64,000 bases of DNA from contig NZ_PNCJ01000014.1 in assembly GCF_005887115.1 (NCBI RefSeq), forward strand, positions 124,001 to 188,000, read 5' to 3'. A program made the position numbers and the translations under genes. The DNA comes from Pseudoalteromonas rubra. GTDB taxonomy: Bacteria; Pseudomonadota; Gammaproteobacteria; Enterobacterales; Alteromonadaceae. Below are positions 47,633 through 56,000 of this stretch, piece by piece. Positions within the stretch are counted from its first letter, which is position 1. Each line of letters starts with the position of its first letter. The notes beneath the pieces are model-generated. The model worked only from the letters and a program-made list of their open reading frames with translations, was not told the DNA's origin and made no database searches.

Positions 47633-47682
47633 AATCGTCGCTCCAAATGAAAAGGGGGGTAGATTTGTTCTGTAGGGACCTC

Positions 47683-47699
47683 TTCACGAAGCATGCCAA
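47683..47699 (-). promoter_or_regulatory. imperfect sigma-54 element upstream of the LruC gene
   Basis: Minus strand TTGGCATGCTTCGTGAA. The -24 half is excellent, but the -12 has GA instead of GC. About 50 bp from the LruC start, with the TTTGCAA region 51 bp upstream. Confidence 0.35.
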
Positions 47700-47749
47700 A
47701 AATTAACGCTAATATAATCAGTATCTTATGTTTTTTGTTTGAACGGTAA

Positions 47750-47790
47750 GCGCGTTTTTCGCAAATTGCACTGCATTGCGCTTTGCAAAC
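47750..47790. promoter_or_regulatory. divergent TTTGCAA-type motif region
   Basis: Contains TTTTTCGCAAATTGCA and, after CTGCA, TTGCGCTTTGCAAAC, two related half-sites forming an imperfect inverted repeat. It lies between the divergent LruC and glycosyltransferase genes, so one bound activator could serve both sigma-54-like elements. Confidence 0.45.
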
Positions 47791-47866
47791 AAAAAAATAG
47801 CTATCCGTTTTTGAAAACCACTCGGGAAAGTAGGGAAAATTGGCTTTAATGTGCTGTTTTTGGCGA

Positions 47867-47883
47867 TCGGTGTAATACTTGCT
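47867..47883 (+). promoter_or_regulatory. sigma-54-like element upstream of the 47914 glycosyltransferase
   Basis: TCGGTGTAATACTTGCT: -12 TTGCT perfect, spacing GG-N10-GC correct, -24 weak. 30 bp before the start codon. Confidence 0.4.
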
Positions 47884-47913
47884 TGAGTAGGGAAAACGAT
47901 AAAGGAGGTGAGT

Positions 47914-48663
47914 ATGAGCGCTGATCGATCACACACTTTGGTGTTTAGTGTTGCCCTGAATGGATACCAGTGGCGCTACCGACGTTATCTAAACAGCCAG
48001 CGCCGCTACGCCAGGCGCATGGGATATGATTATGTGGTGGTTACGCGTCCCTGGTTCAACAGGCTTGGGGCGGAGTGCTGCTGGCTCAAATTGTTCTTGC
48101 TCAAAGCTGCACTGCTTTCTGGCTATAAACAGGCTCTGTTTGTGGATGCTGACGCCTGTATTCAGCCGACGTGCCCGGCACTAGAGACGTTATACGACGA
48201 AGACACCTTTTTACACCTGGCAAGAGGCTATAGTGGCGCGTTTAATTCCGGGGTGATGCTGATGTGCAATTGCACTCAGGCGATTGAGTGGCTCGATACT
48301 CTGATTGCGGCCATGACTCAGCCTGTGGCTGAGTCGCAAGGGATAGGCTGGGGTGAAAATGGCCATGTGATCCATTATGCCAACAACTGTGAGGGAGTGG
48401 CGGAGCTTGACCGGCGCTGGAACAATACCTATGACGCAGAGCTGACAGACTACATTCGCCACTTTAACTATGGACCGCTGAAATGCTCCTGGCTGGATAA
48501 GTGTTTCCATACTCTTATTTTTAAATGTTCACGCCTGTTGTTGGGTTATAGTCTGTCCCGACCCGATCAGCAGGCAGGCAAGCTGGGCGTGGTTCAGCTG
48601 CGTATTCCTGCTACTCTTGCACAAATTCAGCGGCTATATCCGCGGTATTTTCCTTCTCTGTGA
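47914..48663 (+). CDS. putative GT-A glycosyltransferase
   Basis: 249 residues from ATG 47914, which has AAAGGAGG five bases upstream; a GTG two codons earlier lies within that site. A GT-A-like fold is suggested by the start (LVFSVALNGYQWRYRRYLNSQRRYA), the YDYVVV strand and a DxD-type metal motif in ALFVDADACIQP, followed by FNSGVMLM, which recurs in GT8/GT34-like enzymes. It would add a sugar in exopolysaccharide synthesis. Stands alone, with a weak hairpin (48662-48677) after it. Confidence 0.7.
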   Translation: MSADRSHTLVFSVALNGYQWRYRRYLNSQRRYARRMGYDYVVVTRPWFNRLGAECCWLKLFLLKAALLSGYKQALFVDADACIQPTCPALETLYDEDTFLHLARGYSGAFNSGVMLMCNCTQAIEWLDTLIAAMTQPVAESQGIGWGENGHVIHYANNCEGVAELDRRWNNTYDAELTDYIRHFNYGPLKCSWLDKCFHTLIFKCSRLLLGYSLSRPDQQAGKLGVVQLRIPATLAQIQRLYPRYFPSL

Positions 48664-48700
48664 GCGCCGCATGGCGCTTCTCAAAATAAAAAAATTCCCA

Positions 48701-48722
48701 AAATGCAACGCACTTTCGCTTC
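48701..48722. promoter_or_regulatory. degenerate candidate activator site upstream of the WecG-type gene
   Basis: Read on the minus strand it contains GTGCGTTGCATTT, a weaker relative of the TTTGCAA motif. It lies 53 bp upstream of the -24/-12 element at 48775-48791, about the same distance as at 50893. Confidence 0.3.
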
Positions 48723-48774
48723 TTAAAAACACACTAAAAACCAACTAATTCATTTAAAATCAATGCTTTAAAAT

Positions 48775-48791
48775 CTGGCATGGTCCTCGCT
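48775..48791 (+). promoter_or_regulatory. sigma-54-type promoter of the WecG-type/priming transferase operon
   Basis: CTGGCATGGTCCTCGCT; TGGCA at -24 and CGCT at -12 with GG-N10-GC spacing. 37 bp before the start codon of the 48829 gene. Confidence 0.6.
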
Positions 48792-48828
48792 ATATCTTGT
48801 CGTGAACAGATAAACACCGGAGGACGCG

Positions 48829-50088
48829 ATGTCATTTAATCTCACTACATCATCACCAGAGCCAGGCGAGGCCACAGCACGTAAAGCAGTGCGTGTTTGT
48901 GTTGCCCTGATACTGGTTGCTGTATTTTTGCCCGTGTACTCTGTTAATTGTGTGTTGGCTTTACTGTGTTTTAAAGCGCCGCTGAAACGCCTGACCTGGA
49001 TTGACATTAGCGCGCAGCCAGTGCGTTTATATTGCTGGCAGGCAGGGCTGTTTAAGCGCAGTGCTGTCGTTTTCAATGTGCTGGGTGGCACGATACGCTT
49101 TGTTGGCAATCCGTTAGTACGCGACGGTGTGAGTATTCCTGTGATCAGGCGCTTCCATTCTCCGTGCAGCAGTCCGGGCCTGTTCGACAGCCTGTGGCTG
49201 TATAGTTTGACCGGGCTCAGTGTCAAAGCGCCTTTAGCATTGCTGCAGCAGCAAAAAGATCAGAGTGTGTTTGCTGATACCTGCCTGATTATCAAGGTGA
49301 TGCTGTGCCTGTGTTTGTATCGCAAGACTGCAACTATGCCAGCGCACAGCGAACTATTTGGCATTCCCTTTAGTAACACTCGCATGCAAGCGGCGGTCGA
49401 CTGGATTGTTGAAGGTGCGCAGCAGCAACCGTTAAAACCTGCATGCAGAGCGGCCTATTACATCAACGTCAACTCAGTTAATTTGTCGGCGGCGAATACT
49501 CATCTCTATCAGGCACTAAAAGCCAGCGACCGTAATTTCATCGATGGCTCGGGTATGCGCATCGCGGCGCGTCAGGCGGGAATGGGTCTGGCCGACAACA
49601 ATAACGGCACAGACATGCTACCGATGCTATGTGAAGCCGCTGTTAGCCGTAAACGTTCGTTATTTCTGCTGGGTGCACAACCTGGGGTTGCCGAGCAGGC
49701 GGCCAAAAACTTGCGTCAGCAGTATCCCGGACTGCACATTGCGGGCGTTCATCATGGTTATTTCGATGATGACGAGCAAGTCTGCAACACCATTAATCAA
49801 AGCGGCGCCGACATAGTGCTGGTGGCGCTGGGCTCGCCTCGTCAAGAAGTCTGGATAGATAACAACAAGCATAAACTCCAGGCGAATTGCGCACTGGCCG
49901 TGGGCGGCTTATTCGACTTCTTTTCAGGCAACATAGCGCGTGCGCCAATGTGGATGAGAGAGCTGGGTCTTGAGTGGATCTGGCGCCTGATGCTCGAACC
50001 CAGAGCCAAATTTAACCGCTATGTGCTCGGTAACCCGATTTTTCTATTCCGTGTTTACGTTTTACAACAAGCTTTGCGAGGATTTTAA
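48829..50088 (+). CDS. WecG/TagA/CpsF-type (GT26) glycosyltransferase with an extra N-terminal domain
   Basis: 419 residues with a GGAGG ribosome site. The C-terminal 240 residues are GT26: YYINVNSVNLSAANTHLYQAL, NFIDGSGMRIAARQAG, SLFLLGAQPGVAEQAAKNL, LVALGSPRQEVWI and GGLFDFFSGNIARAPMWMRELGLEWIWRL. The first 170 residues are unusual: a membrane segment (VALILVAVFLPVYSVNCVLA), then NVLGGTIRFVGNPL, which resembles the NVVRGDMLLIGPRP segment of priming sugar transferases. It may be a degenerate fragment of such an enzyme fused in front. It probably adds the second sugar to the lipid carrier. The priming transferase gene follows after 2 bp. Confidence 0.88.
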   Translation: MSFNLTTSSPEPGEATARKAVRVCVALILVAVFLPVYSVNCVLALLCFKAPLKRLTWIDISAQPVRLYCWQAGLFKRSAVVFNVLGGTIRFVGNPLVRDGVSIPVIRRFHSPCSSPGLFDSLWLYSLTGLSVKAPLALLQQQKDQSVFADTCLIIKVMLCLCLYRKTATMPAHSELFGIPFSNTRMQAAVDWIVEGAQQQPLKPACRAAYYINVNSVNLSAANTHLYQALKASDRNFIDGSGMRIAARQAGMGLADNNNGTDMLPMLCEAAVSRKRSLFLLGAQPGVAEQAAKNLRQQYPGLHIAGVHHGYFDDDEQVCNTINQSGADIVLVALGSPRQEVWIDNNKHKLQANCALAVGGLFDFFSGNIARAPMWMRELGLEWIWRLMLEPRAKFNRYVLGNPIFLFRVYVLQQALRGF

Positions 50089-50090
50089 TC

Positions 50091-50774
50091 ATGTATAGCA
50101 TCAAGAAAACCACAGCTACTCAGTTCACTCCAGCAACTCCGTCGGCATCTGCGCAGGTTAAACTGGATGGTCGTCACCATGGTATACCGGCCTGCTTACA
50201 ACGCCTGGCCGCGATAACCGGATTACTGCTGCTCAGCCCGTTCCTGTTGGTTCTGATAGCGTTAATCAAACTGGAAAGTCAGGGTCCCTGTGTGTACAAG
50301 CAGGTCCGGGTAGGCAAGCTGGGTCGTCGCTTCACAATGTATAAGTTTCGCTCTATGTATATGCCGGAAGATCCGCGTTTCCGTAATCCTGATCCGGCTC
50401 AAAGCGATCGTGAAGGGGTCTGTGCTAAGTACCGCAATGACCCTCGCATTACTCGCATTGGCGCATTTATCCGTAAGTACTCAATTGATGAGTTACCCCA
50501 GCTGATGAATGTGGTGCGCGGCGACATGCTGTTAATCGGTCCGCGTCCGGCGCTGGAAAAAGAGGTACATGCTTACCAGCAGCATGAATTAGGGCGCCTG
50601 AACAGTGAACAAGGTCTGACTGGCTTGTGGCAGGTGACGGGCCGTGCGGATACCACATTTGCGCAACAGGTTCAGCTGGACAAGCAATATATTATGGAGC
50701 AAAGCGCACTGAACGATGTGAGCATTTTACTCAAGACCATTCCATGTGTTATTGGCGCCAAAGGCGCTTATTAA
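50091..50774 (+). CDS. priming polyprenyl-phosphate sugar-1-phosphate transferase (PglC/WcaJ-C type)
   Basis: 227 residues. One N-terminal membrane or re-entrant helix (AAITGLLLLSPFLLVLIALI) followed by KLESQGPCVYKQVRVG, the KFRSM motif, DELPQLMNVVRGDMLLIGPRPALEKEV and GLTGLWQVTGR: all signatures of the bacterial sugar-transferase family in its short monotopic form. It loads the first sugar-phosphate onto undecaprenyl phosphate. It lies 2 bp after the GT26 gene in the same operon and before a strong terminator. Confidence 0.94.
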   Translation: MYSIKKTTATQFTPATPSASAQVKLDGRHHGIPACLQRLAAITGLLLLSPFLLVLIALIKLESQGPCVYKQVRVGKLGRRFTMYKFRSMYMPEDPRFRNPDPAQSDREGVCAKYRNDPRITRIGAFIRKYSIDELPQLMNVVRGDMLLIGPRPALEKEVHAYQQHELGRLNSEQGLTGLWQVTGRADTTFAQQVQLDKQYIMEQSALNDVSILLKTIPCVIGAKGAY

Positions 50775-50818
50775 ACTCAGCAGGAGCACTATCTTGAACC
50801 CGATTTGTACCTTCCCAT

Positions 50819-50850
50819 AAAACCACCGCTCAGTCGGTGGTTTTTCTTTT
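50819..50850 (+). terminator. intrinsic terminator of the priming transferase operon
   Basis: Stem AAAACCACCG (50819-50828) / CGGTGGTTTT (50835-50844) with a 6-base loop, followed by a T-rich tail. Confidence 0.88.
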
Positions 50851-50892
50851 CTAAAAGCCCATTTCTATTTTGATAATTGCAGTGTGACAACG

Positions 50893-50918
50893 CGTCGCCT
50901 TTTGCAAATTAGCATTTG
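50893..50918 (+). promoter_or_regulatory. candidate activator site upstream of the pyruvyltransferase operon
   Basis: CGTCGCCTTTTGCAAATT followed by AGCATTTG. Nearly the same as the right half of the palindrome at 43665-43711 (CGTCGCTTTTTGCAATTT). It ends 51 bp upstream of the sigma-54 element at 50969-50985. Confidence 0.55.
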
Positions 50919-50968
50919 TATAAACGTGTAAAAATAATTAAAACCCTTTAAAAACAGTTGTTTGAATT

Positions 50969-50985
50969 TTGGCATGAGAGCTGCA
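50969..50985 (+). promoter_or_regulatory. sigma-54-type promoter of the pyruvyltransferase operon
   Basis: TTGGCATGAGAGCTGCA, a near-consensus -24/-12 element (TTGGCA and TGCA, GG-N10-GC). 34 bp before the start codon. Confidence 0.72.
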
Positions 50986-51019
50986 ATCTCTTGGTATCTT
51001 AACTTAGCGAGGCAGCACA

Positions 51020-52159
51020 ATGACAGCAAAAAACAAAGCTTATATTGTCGGCTACTATGGCATGCGTAACAGCGGTGACGATGCGCTTATGCTGGCAGCG
51101 GCGATGGGCGCCCGGCGTTTTCTGGGCAGTGAACAGCTCACCATCAGCGCACCTGACAGCGACCCTTTGGTCAATCAGTTGGGGTGCAGTGGACAACAGC
51201 CATTGCTGTTTCGTGGTCACCAGAGGCTGTGGCATTACCGTCATGCCTATAGTGCAAACCACGTCATTTTTGGTGGTGGCTCGGTATTGCACAGCAGCCG
51301 CGATATCGCCCTTAAGCGCCACATGATGGCTCTGAGCGGTCGCAAACAGGCGATGGCGCTGGGTGTGGGCATTGAGTCATTCAAAACCCTGGATGATGAA
51401 CAGCAGTGTAAGAAGTTTTTGAACGAATGCGGGCTGGTCACCCTGCGTGACAAGCAAAGCTATGAGATTGCTAAGTCACTGGCGCCTCACGCTAACCTGA
51501 AGCACACCTTTGACCTTGCGCCTTCTTTGTTGCATCACCTGAAAGGAAGACTGAACCCGGTGGCGCGTCAGGGAATTGCTTTTAACTTTTGCCCGCAATC
51601 TATAGATGCGTTTGGCAATGTCAACGAGCACAATGAACTGCGCCGGATTGCCAAAGCCGTTGACCTTATTACCACAGTGTGGAGCTTTACCAATGAAGAC
51701 ATTTATCTGGTGGATCTGAACGACCAGACAAAAGGCAGTGACAGAGCAATCCACGACAAAATAGTGGCTCGTCTGCCTGAGTATGTACGGGTTAAGCGCA
51801 TCCACTATGTGGCGAACCCGGCCAGTATATTACAGTGTATGGCGATGTTCAGGGTCATGGTGGGGATGCGACTGCATGCACAAATCTATGCCTATATGAC
51901 GCAAACGCCCTTTATCAGTTTGCAATATCACGCCAAATGCACGCAGTGGTGTGAACAGATTGGCTTGCCTGAACAGTATGCCTTTGACGCCAACGAATTT
52001 AGTCCGGACACCCTGTTCCGGGTGATGTATCGCGGCCTTGAACGCGGTTTCGATGCACCCACTCTGGGTCTGGGTCAGGCCATCACTTTGTCACTTTCTA
52101 ACTGGAGCGAAAACTATGAACAGCATTCAATTCACAGTCGTTATTCCACTGTACAATAA
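51020..52159 (+). CDS. polysaccharide pyruvyltransferase family protein
   Basis: 379 residues. PS_pyruv_trans signature: YYGMRNSGDDALMLAAAMG at the start, VIFGGGSVLHS near residue 80, ALGVGIESF, LRDKQSYE and the C-terminal VGMRLHAQIYAYMTQTPFISLQYHAKC. These enzymes place pyruvate ketals on exopolysaccharide sugars using phosphoenolpyruvate. First gene behind a good sigma-54-type promoter. Its end overlaps the next glycosyltransferase gene by 44 bp. Confidence 0.9.
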   Translation: MTAKNKAYIVGYYGMRNSGDDALMLAAAMGARRFLGSEQLTISAPDSDPLVNQLGCSGQQPLLFRGHQRLWHYRHAYSANHVIFGGGSVLHSSRDIALKRHMMALSGRKQAMALGVGIESFKTLDDEQQCKKFLNECGLVTLRDKQSYEIAKSLAPHANLKHTFDLAPSLLHHLKGRLNPVARQGIAFNFCPQSIDAFGNVNEHNELRRIAKAVDLITTVWSFTNEDIYLVDLNDQTKGSDRAIHDKIVARLPEYVRVKRIHYVANPASILQCMAMFRVMVGMRLHAQIYAYMTQTPFISLQYHAKCTQWCEQIGLPEQYAFDANEFSPDTLFRVMYRGLERGFDAPTLGLGQAITLSLSNWSENYEQHSIHSRYSTVQ

Positions 52160-53048
52160 AAGCGAGTGTATTGTCCGGGCGCTGCAAAGTGTTCATGCAC
52201 AACACCATCAGGCCGCGGAAATCATAGTCGTTGACGATGGCTCTACTGATGACAGTCCGCAAAAAGTGATTGATCTGGGCCTGCCTAATCTGCGTCTGGT
52301 ACGTCAGAGCAATCAGGGTGTTTCTGCTGCACGCAATAAGGGCGTTAAAGCGGCAAGCAATGAGTATGTGGCATTTCTTGATGCCGATGATACCTGGAGC
52401 CCCTTCTTTTTGGCACGTATGGCGGAATTGATCCAGACCTTTCCACAGGCGGGTTTGTTTGCCTCGCGCTACCAAAAGGTGCTGGACAATGGTGAGTATA
52501 TCGATGCCAAAATCGCACTCACCAACTGGGCTCCAGAGGGCTATGAGATGGACAACTACTTTGAAGTAGCGGCGAACGGCGACTTACCTTTTACTATGTC
52601 GAGCTTAGTGGTCGACAAAACGGCATTTAACCAGCTGGGCGGGTTCCCGGTGGGTGAATGGATGGGAGAAGATCAGAGTTTTTATGTGCAGGCCGCCCTG
52701 AAATCGCGTATTGCGTATTCTCCTGCCATTGAGAGCTTTTACTTTCTGGGCGCGCCGGGCAGTGCCTGTGATAAAGCGCCGCCGTCCCAGCTGTGTCCGT
52801 TTGCCGAGCGCCTGCTGAGCGCCATTAAAAACGGCGAGGTGGCGCACACTGCGATGGCGCATAAATATGTGGCGACCCACATCTGCGACCTGGCCAAACG
52901 CAATATAAAGCATCGTTTATACGGCCATGCACTGCGCTTGCTGGCCAATCCGGTGGCACGCGCCAAGCCACTGCACTGGAGTGCCTATATGATGTTAAGC
53001 GTGCTCAGAGGGGCGCTATCGCGCATGTCTTTGGGGGTTATTCGCTAA
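52116..53048 (+). CDS. family 2 glycosyltransferase (exopolysaccharide)
   Basis: 310 residues from ATG 52116, which has GGAG upstream and starts the domain (MNSIQFTVVIPLYNKSE); an in-frame start at 52038 would lie deeper in the preceding gene. GT-A motifs: IIVVDDGSTDDSP, QSNQGVSAARNKG, AFLDADDTW (DxD) and GEDQSFYV in the base region. It overlaps the pyruvyltransferase gene by 44 bp. The stop overlaps by 4 bp the end of the convergent Roco-TIR gene. Confidence 0.92.
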   Translation: MNSIQFTVVIPLYNKSECIVRALQSVHAQHHQAAEIIVVDDGSTDDSPQKVIDLGLPNLRLVRQSNQGVSAARNKGVKAASNEYVAFLDADDTWSPFFLARMAELIQTFPQAGLFASRYQKVLDNGEYIDAKIALTNWAPEGYEMDNYFEVAANGDLPFTMSSLVVDKTAFNQLGGFPVGEWMGEDQSFYVQAALKSRIAYSPAIESFYFLGAPGSACDKAPPSQLCPFAERLLSAIKNGEVAHTAMAHKYVATHICDLAKRNIKHRLYGHALRLLANPVARAKPLHWSAYMMLSVLRGALSRMSLGVIR

Positions 53049-56000
53049 TTCCGCTGGGCATTGATTTCCTTTCGCAGCGCCGTAGTCAGCTCAGTCCAGG
53101 CCTGCTCGGGATGGGCCAGCTGATTAATGGGGACCAGGCGCTGCTTATCATCTTGCGGGAAAAACTGATAGCTTGCCATATTCACAGCCTGGTTACCCAG
53201 CAACGAAGATTGCACATCCTGTGGCCACAGCTGCCAGCCCTGAATATCGCAGGCACTGAGTAGCACAGGGTAGAGCCGGGTTTGACTGTCGGAGAGCTTG
53301 TCGAGCACTTTGGGCAGCTCAACGGTATGCACATAGCTGGAGGCAATAAACGCCTGACTGACCAGCAGGATCACCACGTCGGCTTTGTCTATGGCGCTGC
53401 GGATCTGGCTGTCCCACAGCTCACCGGGCTTGATCAAACCATCCTGCCAGATCTCAATACTGTGGTCGCGTACCAGATTGGTCAGGTGGGCTTCCAGTGT
53501 ATGTTTGTAAGCCATATCATCATGACAATAGGAGATAAACACTTTAAGCGGGCGGCGCAGGTGATGGTGGGTAAAAGGCTGAAAGTCGGCGCTATCAAGC
53601 AATTGACTGGTCCCTTGTGCCATAACTTTGGTGCCGGTGTCGCTGTTGGCCAGTTTCGCTGCGCTGACAAAGTGTGTGTTATCCAGAGAGATGCTTAAAT
53701 CTTTGGGTGGGTGGTTAAAGATTTGCTCATAGTAACGGCGCTTCATTCGCGCCTTGATTTGATCCACATTTTGTAGCTTTGGCTTTTCCTCACAAAAAGA
53801 AGCAAAGCCGGCCTCAAATTCCGCGACTTCCCGGGTAATATCAAAATCATGGTACAGGCCCATAATCACATAATATAAATAGGCCGTGTGGCGCAGCCGT
53901 TGTGCTTTTGGTCCGCTGATATAGACACGTACCCGGATCTCTGGGTGATAGCTGACTTTGATCAGCACTTTGCTGGCCTGACTGGTGTCTTTGTTGCCTG
54001 ATTCGTCTTGCCTGACACCGAGTGTAAATAACAGCTGATTGCGCCAGAAGGTTTTGGCGTCGGGCAAAATACCAAAGTGGCAGATCAACTGATTGATTAA
54101 CCCCATGGGAATAAAGCGGGCAAACCTCAGGGTAAAGGCCAGGGTCTGATCATAGCCAAAGGTCAGCAGGTCGTAGCCATTGGGGTCCTGCTCGGCCAGC
54201 GGCAGGTAGTTGGGGATGATCCATTCGTCGCTGTGGTCATGATAAAAAATCACCTTTTCCTGCTTAAGCAGTTCAATCAGGTCGGTATCGATTTTTTGCT
54301 TTTTAATCAGCCGCTCAAATTTTGATTTGGCCACCCGGCCACCGCTGTTTTTGAGGGTGCTTAGATTAAGGATCTCCGTATGAATATGACGGATCACTGC
54401 CTGCGGGTCGAGCCAGACCTTGTTGTCGTTGATCTGAGGATAATAAAGCACCAGGCCCTGGCGGTGTAACTGTGTCAGCTCAGTCTTGAGGTATGCCTTG
54501 TCATCTTCTGATCCTGCCTGGTAGTGCGCTACCAGATGGCCCAGTTGCGTATAAGTGTCGAGTGTACCTGGTTGCTGACGCTTAAGAATATAATTGATAA
54601 ATGTCTGATACCAGGGGTCGCCCGGTGCGGTGCGCTTATGTTTTTCAATCAGCTCATTCAGGCTGGCCTGCAGATAGTGTAAAGCGGCCTTATTCACGAC
54701 GGAATCACCCGTTTTATCCAGACTGATATAAAACTGGTTATCTGCCACTTTGGCTTGTTCTGGCGTGAGGCAGCCCCGGGGATCGCTGTCGGCATGCGTC
54801 TGGATTAACAAGAGCGGGGTTTGTTTGGCCTCTTCGGCTTCGCGCAACCCCTGCCACTGGGCCAGCCAGTAATCCAGTGAAAAGTGCTGGGTCATTTCGC
54901 CATGGCTGTCTTGTGCCTGACGGGTCTGGTTACATTCGTCCTTCCACAATAAACAGGTGAGCGCCTTATGCTGCATAAATACCCTATACACCCCGTGGTA
55001 ATAATCCTGTCCGCCAAAGTCATAAAAAATCGCATCGGGGAGGGCTGGGTCTCCTTGCCCGCCTGACCGCTTCTTGTTCTTGTCAGGGAGTGCATAGTGC
55101 GCAACTTCCAGAATATGGGTAGAGCGGGTTTTTGAGTCCAGCGCTCCTTTCTGGAGGTAATGGATGAGGCTGGACTTACCGGCACTATGGTTGCCTAAAA
55201 AGGCGACTTTACAGGGCAGTTTAATTTCGCTGTTGGTATCTTTAAGGCGCAATAGCAGGTTTTTGATTTCTGGCAGGTGGTCGTCGCCTAGCTCTAATGA
55301 TAAGCCGTGTTCTTCTTCAAAAGGGTTGCTGTTAAGGCTAAGATTCGACAGATTCGTTAAGCTCGACAGGGGTGTAATATCAGAAATGTTGTTCCTGCGC
55401 AGTGATAAGTAGTTCAGCCGCTGCAATGCGGAAAGTGGAGAGGTATCTGCAATTCCATTACCATTTAGATCTAGTCTCCGCAGATTAATCAGAGAGCTAA
55501 GCGCAGATATGTCTTTCAGGGCGTTTTCTGACAGGTCCAACGTTTCAAGTTTAACCAGTGAGGTGAGTGGTGTCAGATCTCTAATGTCGTTGCCCCAAAG
55601 ATCCAGATTTTTCAGATTAGATAATGACGCCAGAGGGGTTAAGTCATAGATTTCGATTTGTTGAAGCAGGAGCTGCTCCAATTGCTTTAACTCACTCAGC
55701 GGAGATAAGTTGGATATCTCATTTTCACTGAGGTCTAGCTCAATTAAGTTTGACAGAGAAGCTAAAGGAGAAATATCGCTCAGCTCATTATCTCTTAGAG
55801 CTAAGCTCTGCAGGCTGCTTAATGCTGACAGGCGGGCAATATTAGCAATATCATTTAAACTTACATCTAAATATTTAAGGTTTGTTAATTTCGCAATGTC
55901 AGAAATGTCGTCGAGTTCAGCGTTACGTGCCCTTAAGAACTCCAGCGTGTTTGGTAGCAACAGGAGTTGCTCTGAAGTGATAGCAATACCGCGGGCATTT

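Noticed and set aside
47850..47866. TTGGCTTTAATGTGCTG as sigma-54 promoter
   Set aside because: GG and GC are nine rather than ten bases apart; the element at 47867-47883 keeps the correct spacing.
50780..50820. Mini reading frame (TTG start, 8 codons) after AGGAG beyond the priming transferase gene
   Set aside because: Too short to support as a gene; its end runs into the terminator stem.
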